A DNA stretch of 64,000 nt. Source: Oscheius tipulae (taxonomy: Eukaryota; Nematoda; Chromadorea; Rhabditida; Rhabditidae). Below, in pieces: positions 11,950-25,000 of this stretch. The DNA lies in assembly GCA_037178975.1 (NCBI GenBank), contig JASJZH010000003.1:7812001-7876000 (forward strand), in the 5' to 3' direction. The first letter of the stretch is position 1. Each line of letters begins with the position of its first letter. The translations under genes were made by a program, and so were the position numbers. The notes below the pieces were generated by a model. It saw only the letters and a list, made by a program, of their open reading frames with translations, had not been told where the DNA came from and ran no database searches.

Positions 11950-13182
11950 TTAGATATAGAGTAATCTTACTACCCTGCAAGAAGGCTGATTTCTGTAAAC
12001 TGGTGCTGGACCGAGCTCGTCACTTATGGTTTCGAGAGCCTCTTGAAAGTAGCTCTGACACTTGAGTGATGTTTTCATGTGGCTCCGGCTGATTTCAAGA
12101 TGTGTTACTGACCCCAGTTTGTTAAGGACAAACTCCTAAAAAAATTGTTTCATGAAAAACGGTGTTCTTACACTCAGACAATTTTGAATGCATTCAATGA
12201 AGTCGCGAGATGTCGCCGGTTTTAAGGTGAGCTGCTGTATAAAGTTGTTCTGCACAAGGTCGGGCAGCGGTCCAGTAAACCATGTCAGCTCCAAGTTTTG
12301 GATATGTTTCTGGAAATTGGATTAGTATGATCCATAAAGTTAATGAGCTTTCTCGTTTTCTGCATCTCTACATGCAGATGAAATCTTTGTCTGCCAGCAC
12401 TAAAAACTCACCGACAAAGAATCTCCACGGCTGTAATCCTCAATTACAAGCAAATCTGGCTGGATAATTTCAATGACAGTTTCCCGAACTTGTGAAACCA
12501 TCATCTTCTTGCAATTCCACTTAACCTCACGGAGCGCATTAATGTAGTGTTGGTATACCAAAGACCGACAGCACTGTAAACATGGGAATGACTTCGCTGT
12601 CCACAAAGAATTTTCACCAAAGTGTTACAGACACCAGAACATTCAACATTTTCTATCGAAAGTCCAGCGAATGCCAGGCTGAACTCGTCTATTTTGACTT
12701 GCTGCTCTTTCGGCTCGCCTCCATTGGTCGAAAAGCAGATGTTGACTATTGGCTTATATGGCACGCTGATGTGAGCTCGTTTATCCACGACAAATGCATC
12801 CATGAAGCGACATGTCTGGCGAATACCGACCAGAGTTGTGGCATTGAACTGAAAACGAGCAGCGTGGTTTGTTCTTTAATGTTTGTGCTTGCTAAAATTA
12901 TCACTTCTTGACCTCTATCGACACTTCGGCATTGTTTGCACGAACGCGGAGAGCAAAATCTATGTGTTTGACATTTTCGGGAAGTAACAGTTAAATGTGC
13001 AAAAGATCACGTAGGCACATGTGCACTCTTGAAGTTGGAAAGTTTTAATAACTATCGTGACTAAATTTAGGAAATTCATAGCACAATTCAATACTTTTCC
13101 CAGTGCCTTAAGAACAAACCTTCTTTAGCACAGCGATAAGCTCGTCAGAAGGAAGTAGATTCAAATCGAACAGCTGGGGCAT
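11950..13182 (-). CDS. F-box-like nematode protein
   Basis: On the minus strand an exon starting at 13182 reads MPQLFDLNLLPSDELIAVLKK, resembling the start of an F-box. Downstream exons give a leucine-rich-repeat-like or FTH-like body with segments such as FNATTLVGIRQTCRF, EVKWNCKKMMVSQVRE, NLELTWFTGPLPDLV and LGSVTHLEISRSHM, ending VRLLYI-stop at 11950. This layout fits the large families of nematode F-box proteins, which recruit substrates to SCF ubiquitin ligases. Some junctions are clean (a 36-bp intron near 12137-12172 in phase 0). The link between the first exon and the exon near 12870 is not resolved. It is divergent from the zinc-finger gene at 13976. The family call is tentative. Confidence 0.5.
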
Positions 13183-13975
13183 TGCGGAAAAGAGAACGAT
13201 GTTTGAACAGCGGGGGTACTCTTTATGGAATAACCGCCACGCGGGATGTGACGGACAAGAACAAGAGCGATAGTATCGATTGTAAGACTGGAAACTGACC
13301 TTGACAGAGTTACCTGACAAAACAATAGCGCGAAGAAAAGAGAAACCAGGATGAAGGTCGCATTATTGCTGACGTCGCAACAAAAATGCGCCACTATTTT
13401 CCTCTCAACGCGCAATTCGCTTCTCACAGCGTCTTAACAGCAATCGATTTTTAACAATTCATTTAAGGTACGTTAGCATTTTTATTTTTTGGAAACATAT
13501 GCTGAAAAATTTTCGCTTGTTTTTTGATAAGTGTCATTGTTATTTTGTAAATCAACTCTTCAAATTCAAACCAGTAGCTCTTATTTCCTCTTTTTATATT
13601 TAGCAAAATCATAAATATTAGCAGCTACAAATGCTCATCCATCCTTTACAATTTGCAATAGACGCCCATTTGCGACATATCTGGTGTTCATGATTTCGTT
13701 CCCTTGCAACCAGGGGGACACTTTGTATATAAAAAAATTAGAGCTTTTCTTTAAGCGCGTATTTTAAAAACCACACAGCGTATATCGGGAAAACGTTGAA
13801 ACAAGAGAAGATACACGTATTCTCGAGCGAGAATGAGCGTCTAGTGGGCGTTGCTTTGACGACGGGACCCCCCTCGGTCTCGCGGATTACTCAATGAACA
13901 CTCACATGGCTTTGCCTAAAACCGCAACTAGTGGAAAATCGCATAATGTGGAGTAAACACTTTTGCTTTTCAGGA
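13183..13975. other. Divergent intergenic region
   Basis: This gap separates two genes transcribed away from each other, so it probably holds both promoters. The sequence is AT-rich with a GTATATAAAAAAAT stretch near 13724. A TTTTCAG (13967-13973) directly before the zinc-finger start looks like a trans-splice acceptor. No coding exon was found. Confidence 0.5.
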
Positions 13976-15118
13976 ATGATCTCGAATGACGTGATCAAAG
14001 AAGAGCTCAAAGAGCTCAAAGAGGAGTCAGAAGAGTATCAGGAGTTCCCGCCGAATATTTTCGTCAAACAAGAAGAAAGTTATCCTGGACCGTCAAAGAA
14101 AGTTTATCAGCCTTCGACAGTTCGCAGAACCATTGTGAATGGACGACGTTATGTTGCATACCAGCCAACAGTAAGTTTTTTCAAAGAAACCTGAAAAACT
14201 TTTTTTAACAAAAAAAGAAAACAAATATACTAACCAATCTTCAGGTAACCTCGTATCAACCTTACCGTGGCAACCATAGCGTCTCAAATTACAATCCAGT
14301 TAACTCAGAACCTGTCGACCCAGCTTTTTTCCAAGTTCCAGTTTATCGAAGACAATCCCGACCGAAGCGTCAAATCGTTCGGGATCAATCTGGAGAGGTA
14401 CCTTGTTATCTAGAGTAACCAGAGTCCGTTTTTAGCCTTTACTCAGAATAGTTCCGCCTCGATTTGTCAGCAAGCCTGCTGCAAACAGTCAAGAAGAGCT
14501 AGAAAAACTTATGAATGAGCTTGAAAAGGCTCGTGAAAAAGAAGATACGAAAGCTAAAGACGAGCCTCAGTTTCCATGTCCTGTGGAAGGCTGCATTGCA
14601 ATTTTTTCTTCATCAACTGGTCTTACCCGGCACAAACATTTGCACAAACTCTATTTGAAGTGCCCAGGGTGTGAGGAATTTTTTAAAGACAAGCCCTCTC
14701 TGGATGCTCACGTGGAAACTCACAGTCTCGACGTCCAGGTACGACATTCCTATATTATTAACAATAGTTTTCAAGTTTGCCTACGAGGATATGCCAGCAG
14801 TTCCAAGGACCATGCTTTTGGTACAGCCTTCGAATAAATCGGTTCCCGAGACGGGTCCTGAAACGTGTTCTGGACCAAGGTGGATCATTTTTCTGTTTCC
14901 TCTAACTTCTTAATTTCAGCGCTACTGTCAAGATAGAAGAACACGACGATTCGGACGAAATTCTGAATGCCATCTTGCAGCACAAGGGATTCCTTTGCGC
15001 TACAGATAACTGCACTGAGGCATTCTCTACGAGGGAACAGCTTGTGGAACACAAAAGTATTCATCATTGCACGAACGCTAGTGATGGTTTGGTTCTAGCT
15101 AAAGACGAAAACGAGTAA
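13976..15118 (+). CDS. C2H2 zinc-finger protein
   Basis: Five exons (13976-14170, 14245-14397, 14436-14738, 14776-14879, 14920-15118) give 317 residues, all joins in frame. The N-terminal third is acidic and Glu/Lys-rich with VKQEE and IKEELKEL motifs, typical of sumoylation-prone transcription factors. Two adjacent C2H2 fingers lie at about residues 164-212 (CPVEGC...HKHLH and CPGCEEFF...HVETH), and a third at about 270-295 (CATDNCTEAF...HKSIH). A short coiled coil (ELEKLMNELEKAREKE) precedes the first finger. It probably acts in the nucleus as a DNA- or RNA-binding regulator; the target is unknown. The start was chosen at the ATG two bases after TTTTCAG. An AATAAA lies at 15152. It is convergent with the HPPD gene. 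Confidence 0.8.
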
Positions 15119-15228
15119 TATATATGCTTTATTGTAACTCCAAAAATGAACAATAAAAATCTGTGTGAAGATTCGAACTTTTAACACGTGATATGTTAAT
15201 GCTGTGACGAGGCCATTCTTAACAACAA

Positions 15229-16878
<1,650 letters not shown>

Positions 16879-18036
16879 CTGAAAGATATTTTATTACAAA
16901 TTCAAGAGGCAGGGCGTTCCTATCTTAGCAAATTCTTTCTAGCTAGCGCCGAAAACAAAGGCGATAAGAGCTAATTAGGTAGATAAAAGATGAGGTCAGA
17001 CCACAAAGACTGGAACATTCCTACATGTTGCAAATTCGAATTTGTGTTCTCTTTGTGAACTGGAAAGTTTTATGGATAACAAAAATTTCTCTTTTTACTC
17101 AAGAGAATTTCAAATTTGATAGTATTAATCACAACGCAATATTTTCAAAAACTGAAACCTGTGCCGATCTTGTGATAATATCAAAAAGTTGTCCAAGAGT
17201 ACTCGACTATTCGTTTGAAACGTACCATCTCGGAATGTGCAGAGTGGGGCTGATCTCTCGGGAGTTGGACTATCCGTCACCCTAAATACGGTTGCCGTGT
17301 GGACAAGAAATGGGCGGAGTCAGAAGCGCACGTGACAGTAGCGACTCTCTGATGCAAGAGAGACGGACAACGAAATGAGAAGATTGAGACTGTTTGTGTC
17401 ACTCTCTCGGATGATTGATAGGACAGACATGGCCACGTGGGGGTTAGAGACTACAAAACTATGAAACATGAGCTACAAGAAGAGAACTGTGGTTCTGTTG
17501 GTCAAATCTGAAACTCATCCACTCACAATGAACTTCTAGGCCACGTCAGATCAGGCCCCTCTTATGCTTTGACTTTAGCGATAGATAGTCTTCCTTCGGC
17601 TGTCCTCGACAGAGCGGTTCCAAATTTTTCTTCTGGCTTTATACGTCGACTAGAATAGGCGGTATCCAACGCTAGTTTCCATTCGAAGTTCTGGATTTAC
17701 TTCCACTACTACCATCTATGTAGCCAGAGCCGTGCAAACCCCTTATCAGACCATAAGATCAGGCGTTATTACCCGGAGCCTATTGCCCTGCCCACATAGA
17801 TAGCCTGCTGTTTTTGTTTCGCTGAAAGCACCCCTTCCGCCTCTTTTCAACGTTGGTCATAAAAAGAGTACTAGCCATCCTTGTCGCCCACAATTTTTGT
17901 CGCCGAAAAGCGCACGTCCTGAAGTTGTTTCGGCGCGCGCTTGGGCCGTTTTCGGCGTTGCGACAGACGAAAATAGGGGAATTGATCTGTGATTTTTGGG
18001 ACTGATATCACTCAAAACCAATAGTGACGATACGAT
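16879..18036. other. Intergenic region
   Basis: It should contain the missing first exon and promoter of the HPPD gene and the 3' flank of the membrane-protein gene. No exon with a good start and a matching donor was identified. The sequence has several inverted short motifs around 17880-17960 (CGCCGAAAAGCG-like), otherwise nothing notable. Confidence 0.4.
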
Positions 18037-19021
18037 TTACTTACAACAGCAACATTTCAAAACGATCAGGATTATGTGCACGACGAAAGTAACAAGGGCT
18101 GTGTAGAAGACCGGCTGGGGGCAGAAGAACGATGACGTGATGTCGTCATATTCCACGAAACTGACTAGACATAGAGTCTTGTAAAAACCTGAAAAATATG
18201 AATTGATCTAAGTAAAAATGTTTGAAACTGACCAAAAACACCGACTACTGTAGATATGAGCGTGATAGCAATATAGGTGAGGGCTACGAGGAGTCCAACG
18301 ACGATTTGAAAAGCATCCTTGACGCCCTTGGACACGGCTATTGAGGTCTGCATGCAGGTGACGAAGAAAGCAGTGGCAAGAAGCACTTGAAGCACACCTT
18401 AAATCATTCCGTTCAATAATTTTTAGCATAAAGTTACCGTAGACAATGAGTACCATGACGAGTTCTTTGGCTCTGAATGCTGTCTCCGGAAGCCTTCCCA
18501 AAAATATGATGGCTACAAAAATTGCGCAGATCCCGGTGGCTGCTGACAAAAAACTGGTCACTGCTTGTCGCGGGTTCACTTAAACTTTTTTTATGCGATA
18601 ACATAAGGTAAAACTTACTCATTTGCTCGAGGATTTTCACAAAATCCGCCACCATATCCTCCTGGGTTCTTTTCTTCCTCTCAAGCCTTCTCATTTCCTC
18701 GTCATCTTGCATGGGAATTACTGTCACTTTTTCCTTCTCCGCATCGTCATCGTCAGATGGTTTGGATTTCTGAAAGCAGAACAGTCAGGACATAAAGATG
18801 AAAATTTGATGCGCTCGACCTACTCTATTAAGTCCTTCCGAGAAAAATTTGAAGAAAACGTTCATGCTGTCAGATTGGAATAGATAAGATTGGACTCTCG
18901 AATGACAGAAGCAAGCAATTTGCATTTTAAGCAGCTCTTTCTAGTTTGGCTCCGACTCTGGTGGTAAACATACCTTTTCATTTTTGAGCGGCGGTTGTCC
19001 CTGCCGATGGATCTTGTACAT
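18037..19021 (-). CDS. Four-pass membrane protein with Cys-rich C-terminus
   Basis: Five minus-strand exons (19021-18974, 18769-18619, 18578-18438, 18397-18233, 18188-18037) join in frame to 218 residues. The first 67 residues are charged (SDDDDAEKEK, RRLERKKRTQEDM) and should be cytosolic. Four hydrophobic segments follow at about 73-94, 104-130, 141-165 and 195-212. The protein ends CCCCK, a cluster suited to palmitoylation. A TTTTCAG seven bases before the ATG supports the start as a trans-spliced 5' end, but an upstream coding exon is not excluded. The topology recalls small tetraspan families (MARVEL-like), but I see no diagnostic motif, so no function is assigned. Confidence 0.65.
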
Positions 19022-21628
19022 TTCGTAATCTGAAAATATTATTTACTGAATTAAAATGAAACAAACACAAATACGACACTAATGATTTGATCAATGTCCC
19101 ACGCTCAATTCTTGGGAAAGCACAGCATGGAGACTTCTAGTTTCGAACAATTTTGATCTACTCTACAACTTGGCAAACGCCGCATGTACATGTTTTTTTC
19201 CGAAGTCTCTGTTTGAGAGTCCCAAAGATATAGACTAAGAAAACCGGCGAGTCGGTACAGGAGTGCCCAGTAATACCGACGGGCCGGCTGTAAGATTACC
19301 CAAACAGGAATTTTCTATAGTAACCCACAAAATATTCAGACGAGTTCAAGAGAGGAAGTAGTTTAAGCGCTAGCAATGTCTGGCCATCATGTAAGCTGTC
19401 GTTTGACGGCTTCGACGGGCTTACCTCGGTTACCTCCGAAACCCCCCATAATTCATCCGCCCGCAGAAGGAAAATGATGCCCTTTTCCGAAATTTTTTGC
19501 AAAAAAGAAAGAGGTCCACATTGCGTGCTGAGATTATAGATGCGCCTATAAATGAGCGGGGGAGTGTTCTGGAAAGAGTTTGATGGCAGCTTGAGAGAAG
19601 AATTGGAGTGACTGATTCGGGGGAGACCCTTCCTAGTTCTTCTAGGAACAATCTCGTTGAGTATGAGGAAATTAATTGTCTGCAGCACCATTTCGCAGAA
19701 TGGAAGATCAAAAAGACAGAAACGAACCAATGCAAAAGCTGTGAGCCCGAAAACTAGAGACTAGCCAGTTCACATGCAAAGGAAGTAAAAAGTCCTCTTC
19801 CCGAAAGAGTCGCACTCTCAGGAAAAGTGGCAAGGATCGGATGACGGCCAAAGGTTGCCTTTCTCCGTAGCGTCTACTTTTGTATACCGTGGTTGAAGAG
19901 TACATAGCCGGCCAAATCTAGTGCGGCTCGTAATAAAGCCAGTCCACCGATAGGGTTTTGGTCAAGACTGTCAGTCGAATAGTCGTCCGAGAGGGTAGAA
20001 ATGTCGTGATCCATCAGGACTCAGGGAGAGGGAGTGAGAGCTGATGTTATTAGACTTTAGCCTGAAGGAACATCTTTCCTAATTGTCGTGGTCAAGAAGT
20101 ACGTCAAGTCCCAGTATACAATGTCGTATGGCTGACGATCTTAAGAATTACTTGATCTGCTCTACTACAAATTACGCTTTGAAATGCTGAAGCCAACGTT
20201 TGCAAGGCTCCGTGGATCAAAAACGCTAGACTAGATGGTATTATAACAAAAAGCTAAAAGTATCAATTTTCCTTTTGCCGTTTCTGAGACCCCCACTTCC
20301 TATTTTTAGTGCCAAGTCCCACTATGCTCTAACTAACCCGCATTCGCTTGCTCCCTTACAAGTGTCCAAGTCAGACGACCATTGGTCGAGAACATCCTAT
20401 TAGCGCTTTTGAAAAATGTTAGCTGGGGAACAAGACAACAAGGGAGTGAAGTTGACGTCACAAAGGAGGGTGCGAAAAGCTCTGCCTGGAGACTGAGATG
20501 TAATTGGAAGGGGTCGAGACGTTTTTTTTTTTTAGCAAGAATGTCTCTCTATTTCCGAACTAATTAAACTGGGACTAGGACGCTGATAGCAGAAGCACTG
20601 AAAAAAAAATTCTGCCTTACCACCGTGAAAGAACAAAAGAGAACTCTTTTTGAAAGGGGCAGTTGAGGGTAATGATTGAGGGGGTCCCATTCAAAGGAAG
20701 AATGCAATGGTCAGACGACAGCAAAATGCCTTGTTTCAGTGGTCCCTTGTTTTTCTGATGTCTACTGTTCCCAAGTTTTTGGGGTAGTTTCTACCAAAGA
20801 ACAGCTCTCTAGCATGGACGCATTTCCTTTGCAAACCCGAATCCACTATTGTCTCTTCTCTTTTCAAGCCTTCAGCACGCTAGTTTGGAATGAGTAATGT
20901 GCAACTGACACAGAACAACAGAGAGACGAAACAACAATTAATTATGCACGCGCTTCATACCGTAGTATTCTGAACAAAGTAACTTGAAGTGGAAGTTGGT
21001 TACAACTCGACTCATTTACAGCTTGTCAAATTTGTAATAAGAAATTAAAGTTTGTAATTACTCGCTTATAAAAGTTTCCCAATTGAGTGGGAAATTCAGG
21101 ATAAGAGATTCTCTCACATGTATTACCGCTGCTTGTACGATTAGCGCAATTCTCATCCTACCCTTACAATTGGCAAAAGGCGTCCGTGGGCGACACGTCA
21201 ACTCATATCTGGGATAATCCTTGACATTGTTTGTAGCCTTTTCTGTCAAGCCAACTACCGACGGCAGTTTTGCGACCTTTTGGTCTTTACTTAGAGTGGA
21301 TAACAGGTAACAGAGTTTCCTTCCACAGCTGGCTTGTTCCGCGTAAGTGACTGATTACATGTTAAAATAAAGGCAGAAGGGAACATAATAAGTTGCAACA
21401 GGTTGTTCAACAATCTGAAATTGGGTCATAAGCAGGAAGTCGGCTTTGATTTCTTGTTAGTTCCAAATCTCGAGAGCAGTCCAAGCGTAGCATCCTATTG
21501 TCTAGGAGCATAGAGTATGTACACCAGTTTTCACAAAAAAGCTTGAGTGTACGTTACGTTACACCCAATAGAACCTGATTTACGTTGCCAAGTAAATAGC
21601 TCTTCAGAAATCTGTATGAGTTCACCTC

Positions 21629-21830
21629 GATCTCTCTATTACTAAAGCGCAATGGTGTCCGTACGTCCGTGCGCTACCACGAGAAAAAAGCTGGCAAGTC
21701 ATGACAGGTCAAGAATTAAGTTAATAAGACAGCGTTTGGGGAAATTAGAAAAGCGGCGCAGCCGCCTGTTGTCAATGCAAAAACAAGGACGGCGAAGCCG
21801 TCTTAGACGGCTGGTGGTCTATTAACTAAA
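21629..21830. repeat. GC-hairpin repeat, possibly Helitron-like
   Basis: After CTCTATTACTAAAGCGCAAT and a GTCCGTACGTCCGTGCG run, two strong hairpins follow: GCGGCGCAGCCGC at about 21753 and GACGGCGAAGCCGTC at about 21791. A T-C start and GC hairpins near the end are seen in Helitrons, but no CTRR terminus was confirmed. Confidence 0.35.
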
Positions 21831-22761
21831 TTGGAGCCTATATATTTTTGTAACTGTTCACAAAATGTTCCCATCCTTTTTGTCTTCTTGGCAAAAACTC
21901 TCGAAAACTACTCGTGTGAATTGGCAAGGGTGACAGCTCTTTTTGCCATCGTCTTTGGACGTTCGCTGACTGCCCTCCAGGGAGAGCTCCCAGTCAACCT
22001 AAGGTCAAACGAAATAATATAGCAGACAGCCGTAAACTCGCGACTAATTAGGTGCGAGAGGGTAAAGGGTTCAAAAAGATTTAGAGCCAACGCTTAGGAA
22101 TTGATCCAGGTGCAATGCCATCTGACTGTGTCCCATCCGAGTGATTAATTCGAACACGGCATGAGTAAAAATTAATAGGGAACTCACTGATCATCATTTT
22201 TGGTCCTCTTTTTTCAGACTGAAGGTGTTCTGAAGAAACGAAAAGCTTGAAGCTTAGACGATGGGAGGAGTCGCTCTGTGTGTGTCGCGCGCCGGAATGC
22301 CAGATGACAAGGCTGTCATGGGACGGATCCCTCTCGCTCTCACTCTCCTCCTACCACTTGGCAACTCGTCATCAGTTCATTTATTATGCCGGCTAACGAG
22401 GCTCACTAACTTGAAAACAGGGAGAGGAATGGGCTATTGTTGTTTGAGTCCGAGGAAAGGAAGAAGGGAGATTACGGTACTGACTAGAGAACTGAACTTA
22501 TCACCGCAGAACTTCCCAGAGAAAACCAGTCGTTGAAAGCCCAGTAACAGAAAATTGAGATGTATCTAACGATAGCAAGAGTCAATGTCTCACAATAACT
22601 GGTTTGAAAATGTATAAGGTGACCCTGGATAAGAGACACCGACGTGCTCACTCACGCCAGCAGTCTTATTTCTCCCGTACCGTCTCAGCTCACAACACGA
22701 GCAAGAGCACCAGACATCGCAAAAGCCTGGCGAATCTCTCTGCGAGCGAATCCGGCCTGGT

Positions 22762-22788
22762 CTGGCTGGCCAGGTTTGTGATCCCTGG
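22762..22788. repeat. Dispersed repeat fragment, copy 1
   Basis: CTGGCTGGCCAGGTTTGTGA followed by TCCCTGG matches 44422-44448 at 24 of 27 positions. Confidence 0.55.
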
Positions 22789-23620
22789 GAGCGCCTTCCA
22801 TCCTTAGGTGGTCCTCTGCGCTACAACAAATTTCGATTCCTACAACTTGGCCGACACCAACGTGGTACAGGTTGCCTACCACACAAGTGTATCAAAACTT
22901 TGTTTACCGCGTACGTTACACACCATGCTTCTTAACCCTCTGGCTGACTCACTAAGCTTCAATGTTAAGCGTTATGGAGCAGATGTGTTGTTGGTCACGA
23001 GAGACTGCCCCCCAGATTTAACAGCACTCGTTTATGGCCAAGCATTACTGCTTGCTCTCTCTTGAGCAATATGCAGATTCATACTCGCTTGTCAATGATC
23101 ACCCCATTTGAACAACTTGCGTCAGCAGAATGGCCAAGAAGAAGACGACATTTTTGAACCTTGTGCGTCTAAAGAACAAGCACAATTTCCAAAGTCTACC
23201 TGTCACCCTGAATTCGTCAAAAGGGCTTAAACTCCCATTTAGGTGGAGTAAAAGCGCCACGAAATCACCAACAGCTCGTTCCTATTTGAAAAAAAAGACC
23301 AGGATTAGGAGCGTTCTGCAACCCGGAACTCTCGTTATGGTAGTTCATGGGTGAATGATGTTAGCTTTAAACTCACATTTTGAGAAATCCATAGTGTGTC
23401 GTTGCTGGAGAAGAGCTTCGAGAACATAAACTGAATTTTAGTGCAGTTTACAGCATGAGCTACTAGTCTGATCGGTAGACTGATATGCCTCTGTCTGCCT
23501 GTCTCTGTCTCAGTGTCTCTTTGTTCGTCAAACAAAATAGCTATTGGAATGATTTCTTTATATAAACACATGTAATTACCAAGAGATCCAGAGAAAAGTG
23601 GGTAGAATGGTAGAGGACAA

Positions 23621-24149
23621 TTACTTATGCATCTCGTCGCGAAGGGAGCTGAAGTCTGTCGAGCCATGCTTTCCCGTATTGTTGTAGGCCTGCGGCTCGA
23701 AGGTCTGATTGGAGTCCTCGTCAAAGTTTGGATCCGGATCGGAGAAGCCCGTGTTCGAGTCCTCGTTCAGTCCTTGGAAGCTTCTGATATGAGAAGCTCC
23801 GTTGGTGGTAGAATCTACAAAAATCGAGAATGAGCACCAAGCAAGTTTGGATACCTTGAGAATTTTCTTCCGTCGACTGTATTGTGTTGCTAGTCTCATC
23901 GTCCACTGGCAGCTTCGCTTTTGGTGGCTGGATGTTAAGCTGCGAGGTCACTAAAATGTATATTTGTAGACGAAAAAAAGGGAAGGACTAACCAGGAACC
24001 CATTTCTGGATGCGGATTGAGGTATCCTTGATGAGGACGACCTTCTTCTCCCATTTTCTGACTCGCTCGATCGAATGGATCACCTTTCTCAGCTCGTCCT
24101 TGGTCCTGTTGCGCGTCTCAGCCCTATGAGTACGGGAAGCGGAATACAT
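23621..24149 (-). CDS. bcl-7: BCL7 family protein (SWI/SNF accessory subunit)
   Basis: Three minus-strand exons (24149-23993, 23950-23855, 23814-23621) give 148 residues. The first 52 match the conserved BCL7 N-terminal domain: RAETRNRTKDELRKVI, IERVRKWEKKVV and DTSIRIQKWVP. The rest is acidic and Ser/Asn-rich, as in other BCL7 proteins, and ends SSLRDEMHK. BCL7 proteins are subunits of BAF-type SWI/SNF remodelling complexes in the nucleus and contact the nucleosome. The start MYSASRTHRAETR agrees with the family's usual N-terminus; a pyrimidine-rich acceptor lies just upstream of the ATG. Introns are 40-42 bp. Confidence 0.9.
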
Positions 24150-25000
24150 CTGCAATTCTGGTTGGAAGACAAGAGAAAGTGGAAAGAATTGCAAAGAAAG
24201 AGAATTACAATTTAGATTTTCAAAGTGAAAGTAACAAATTTTGGTAATATATAACAGTGAGTAGGAAAAGAAGCGTCTTTCGGGCAACGTCTGCTGACCG
24301 CCGTTTACAAGGACAGCTTACAGTTCGTTGGGCTTAAAAATTTGAATTCCCCTATTTTGCAGGTGAAAACTTCGGCAAACTTTTCAGGCCCAGCCAATTA
24401 CCAGTTTTCTCCTTAAAATAAGTTATGTCCACGAAATTTTCCCCTCCCCCGAAAATGATTCCCTTAGGATGGCAGATCGAAAATGAGAAATGTTAGGTGA
24501 AATGGGCGGGAAAGCCTTGTTGACACAGAAAAAGCGTAACAGTTACAAAACACGGTTTCCTCGCTTTTCTCAACTTTTCCCCTTCAAAAGAAAGTACCTA
24601 CCTGGATGAGTTTTATTGCTAACTATCGTCTGAATGTTTTTACTTTACTTGTTTTTTTTCTAATGTGTCAAGAGAAGGGTTTTACGTTTTTCTTTGTAGT
24701 TTTATTCGTGACAGGGTCCAAAAAGTTTAGATCACTATAGCTTTTACTATGCTACCTTTCGGCAACATCTAATCGGGATCCAAAGTGCTCTATAGGATAC
24801 TGTAGTCATAAAAAGTCTAGTCGGTACGAATTTCTCCACTCTTGACGGAATTTTCAAAGGTTTGCAAATAGTTTCGTCAGACTCTCTGTCTCCTTTTTTT
24901 CTGATAAGAATGTCAACCGGTCCCTGCCCTTTCTCCTCATTTCCCGCCTTTTTTCTCTACCAATCAAACAATTGACTTTCAAGGTAACTGAAGAAAAACC
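24150..25000. other. Divergent intergenic region
   Basis: This separates the minus-strand BCL7 gene from the plus-strand K/R-repeat gene and likely contains both promoters. No exon seen. Confidence 0.5.

Larger units (their letters stand above)
19022..23620. other. Long stretch without a recognised gene
   Basis: About 4.6 kb with only short unsupported frames. It contains GC-rich hairpins near 21750-21815 and a repeat near 22762-22788 that recurs at 44422-44448. It may be intergenic, a large intron, or mobile-element debris. Confidence 0.45.

Noticed and set aside
22261-22536. 91-codon plus-strand open frame
   Set aside because: It has a hydrophobic middle but no family match, no flanking splice pattern and no partner exon; it overlaps repeat-rich DNA.
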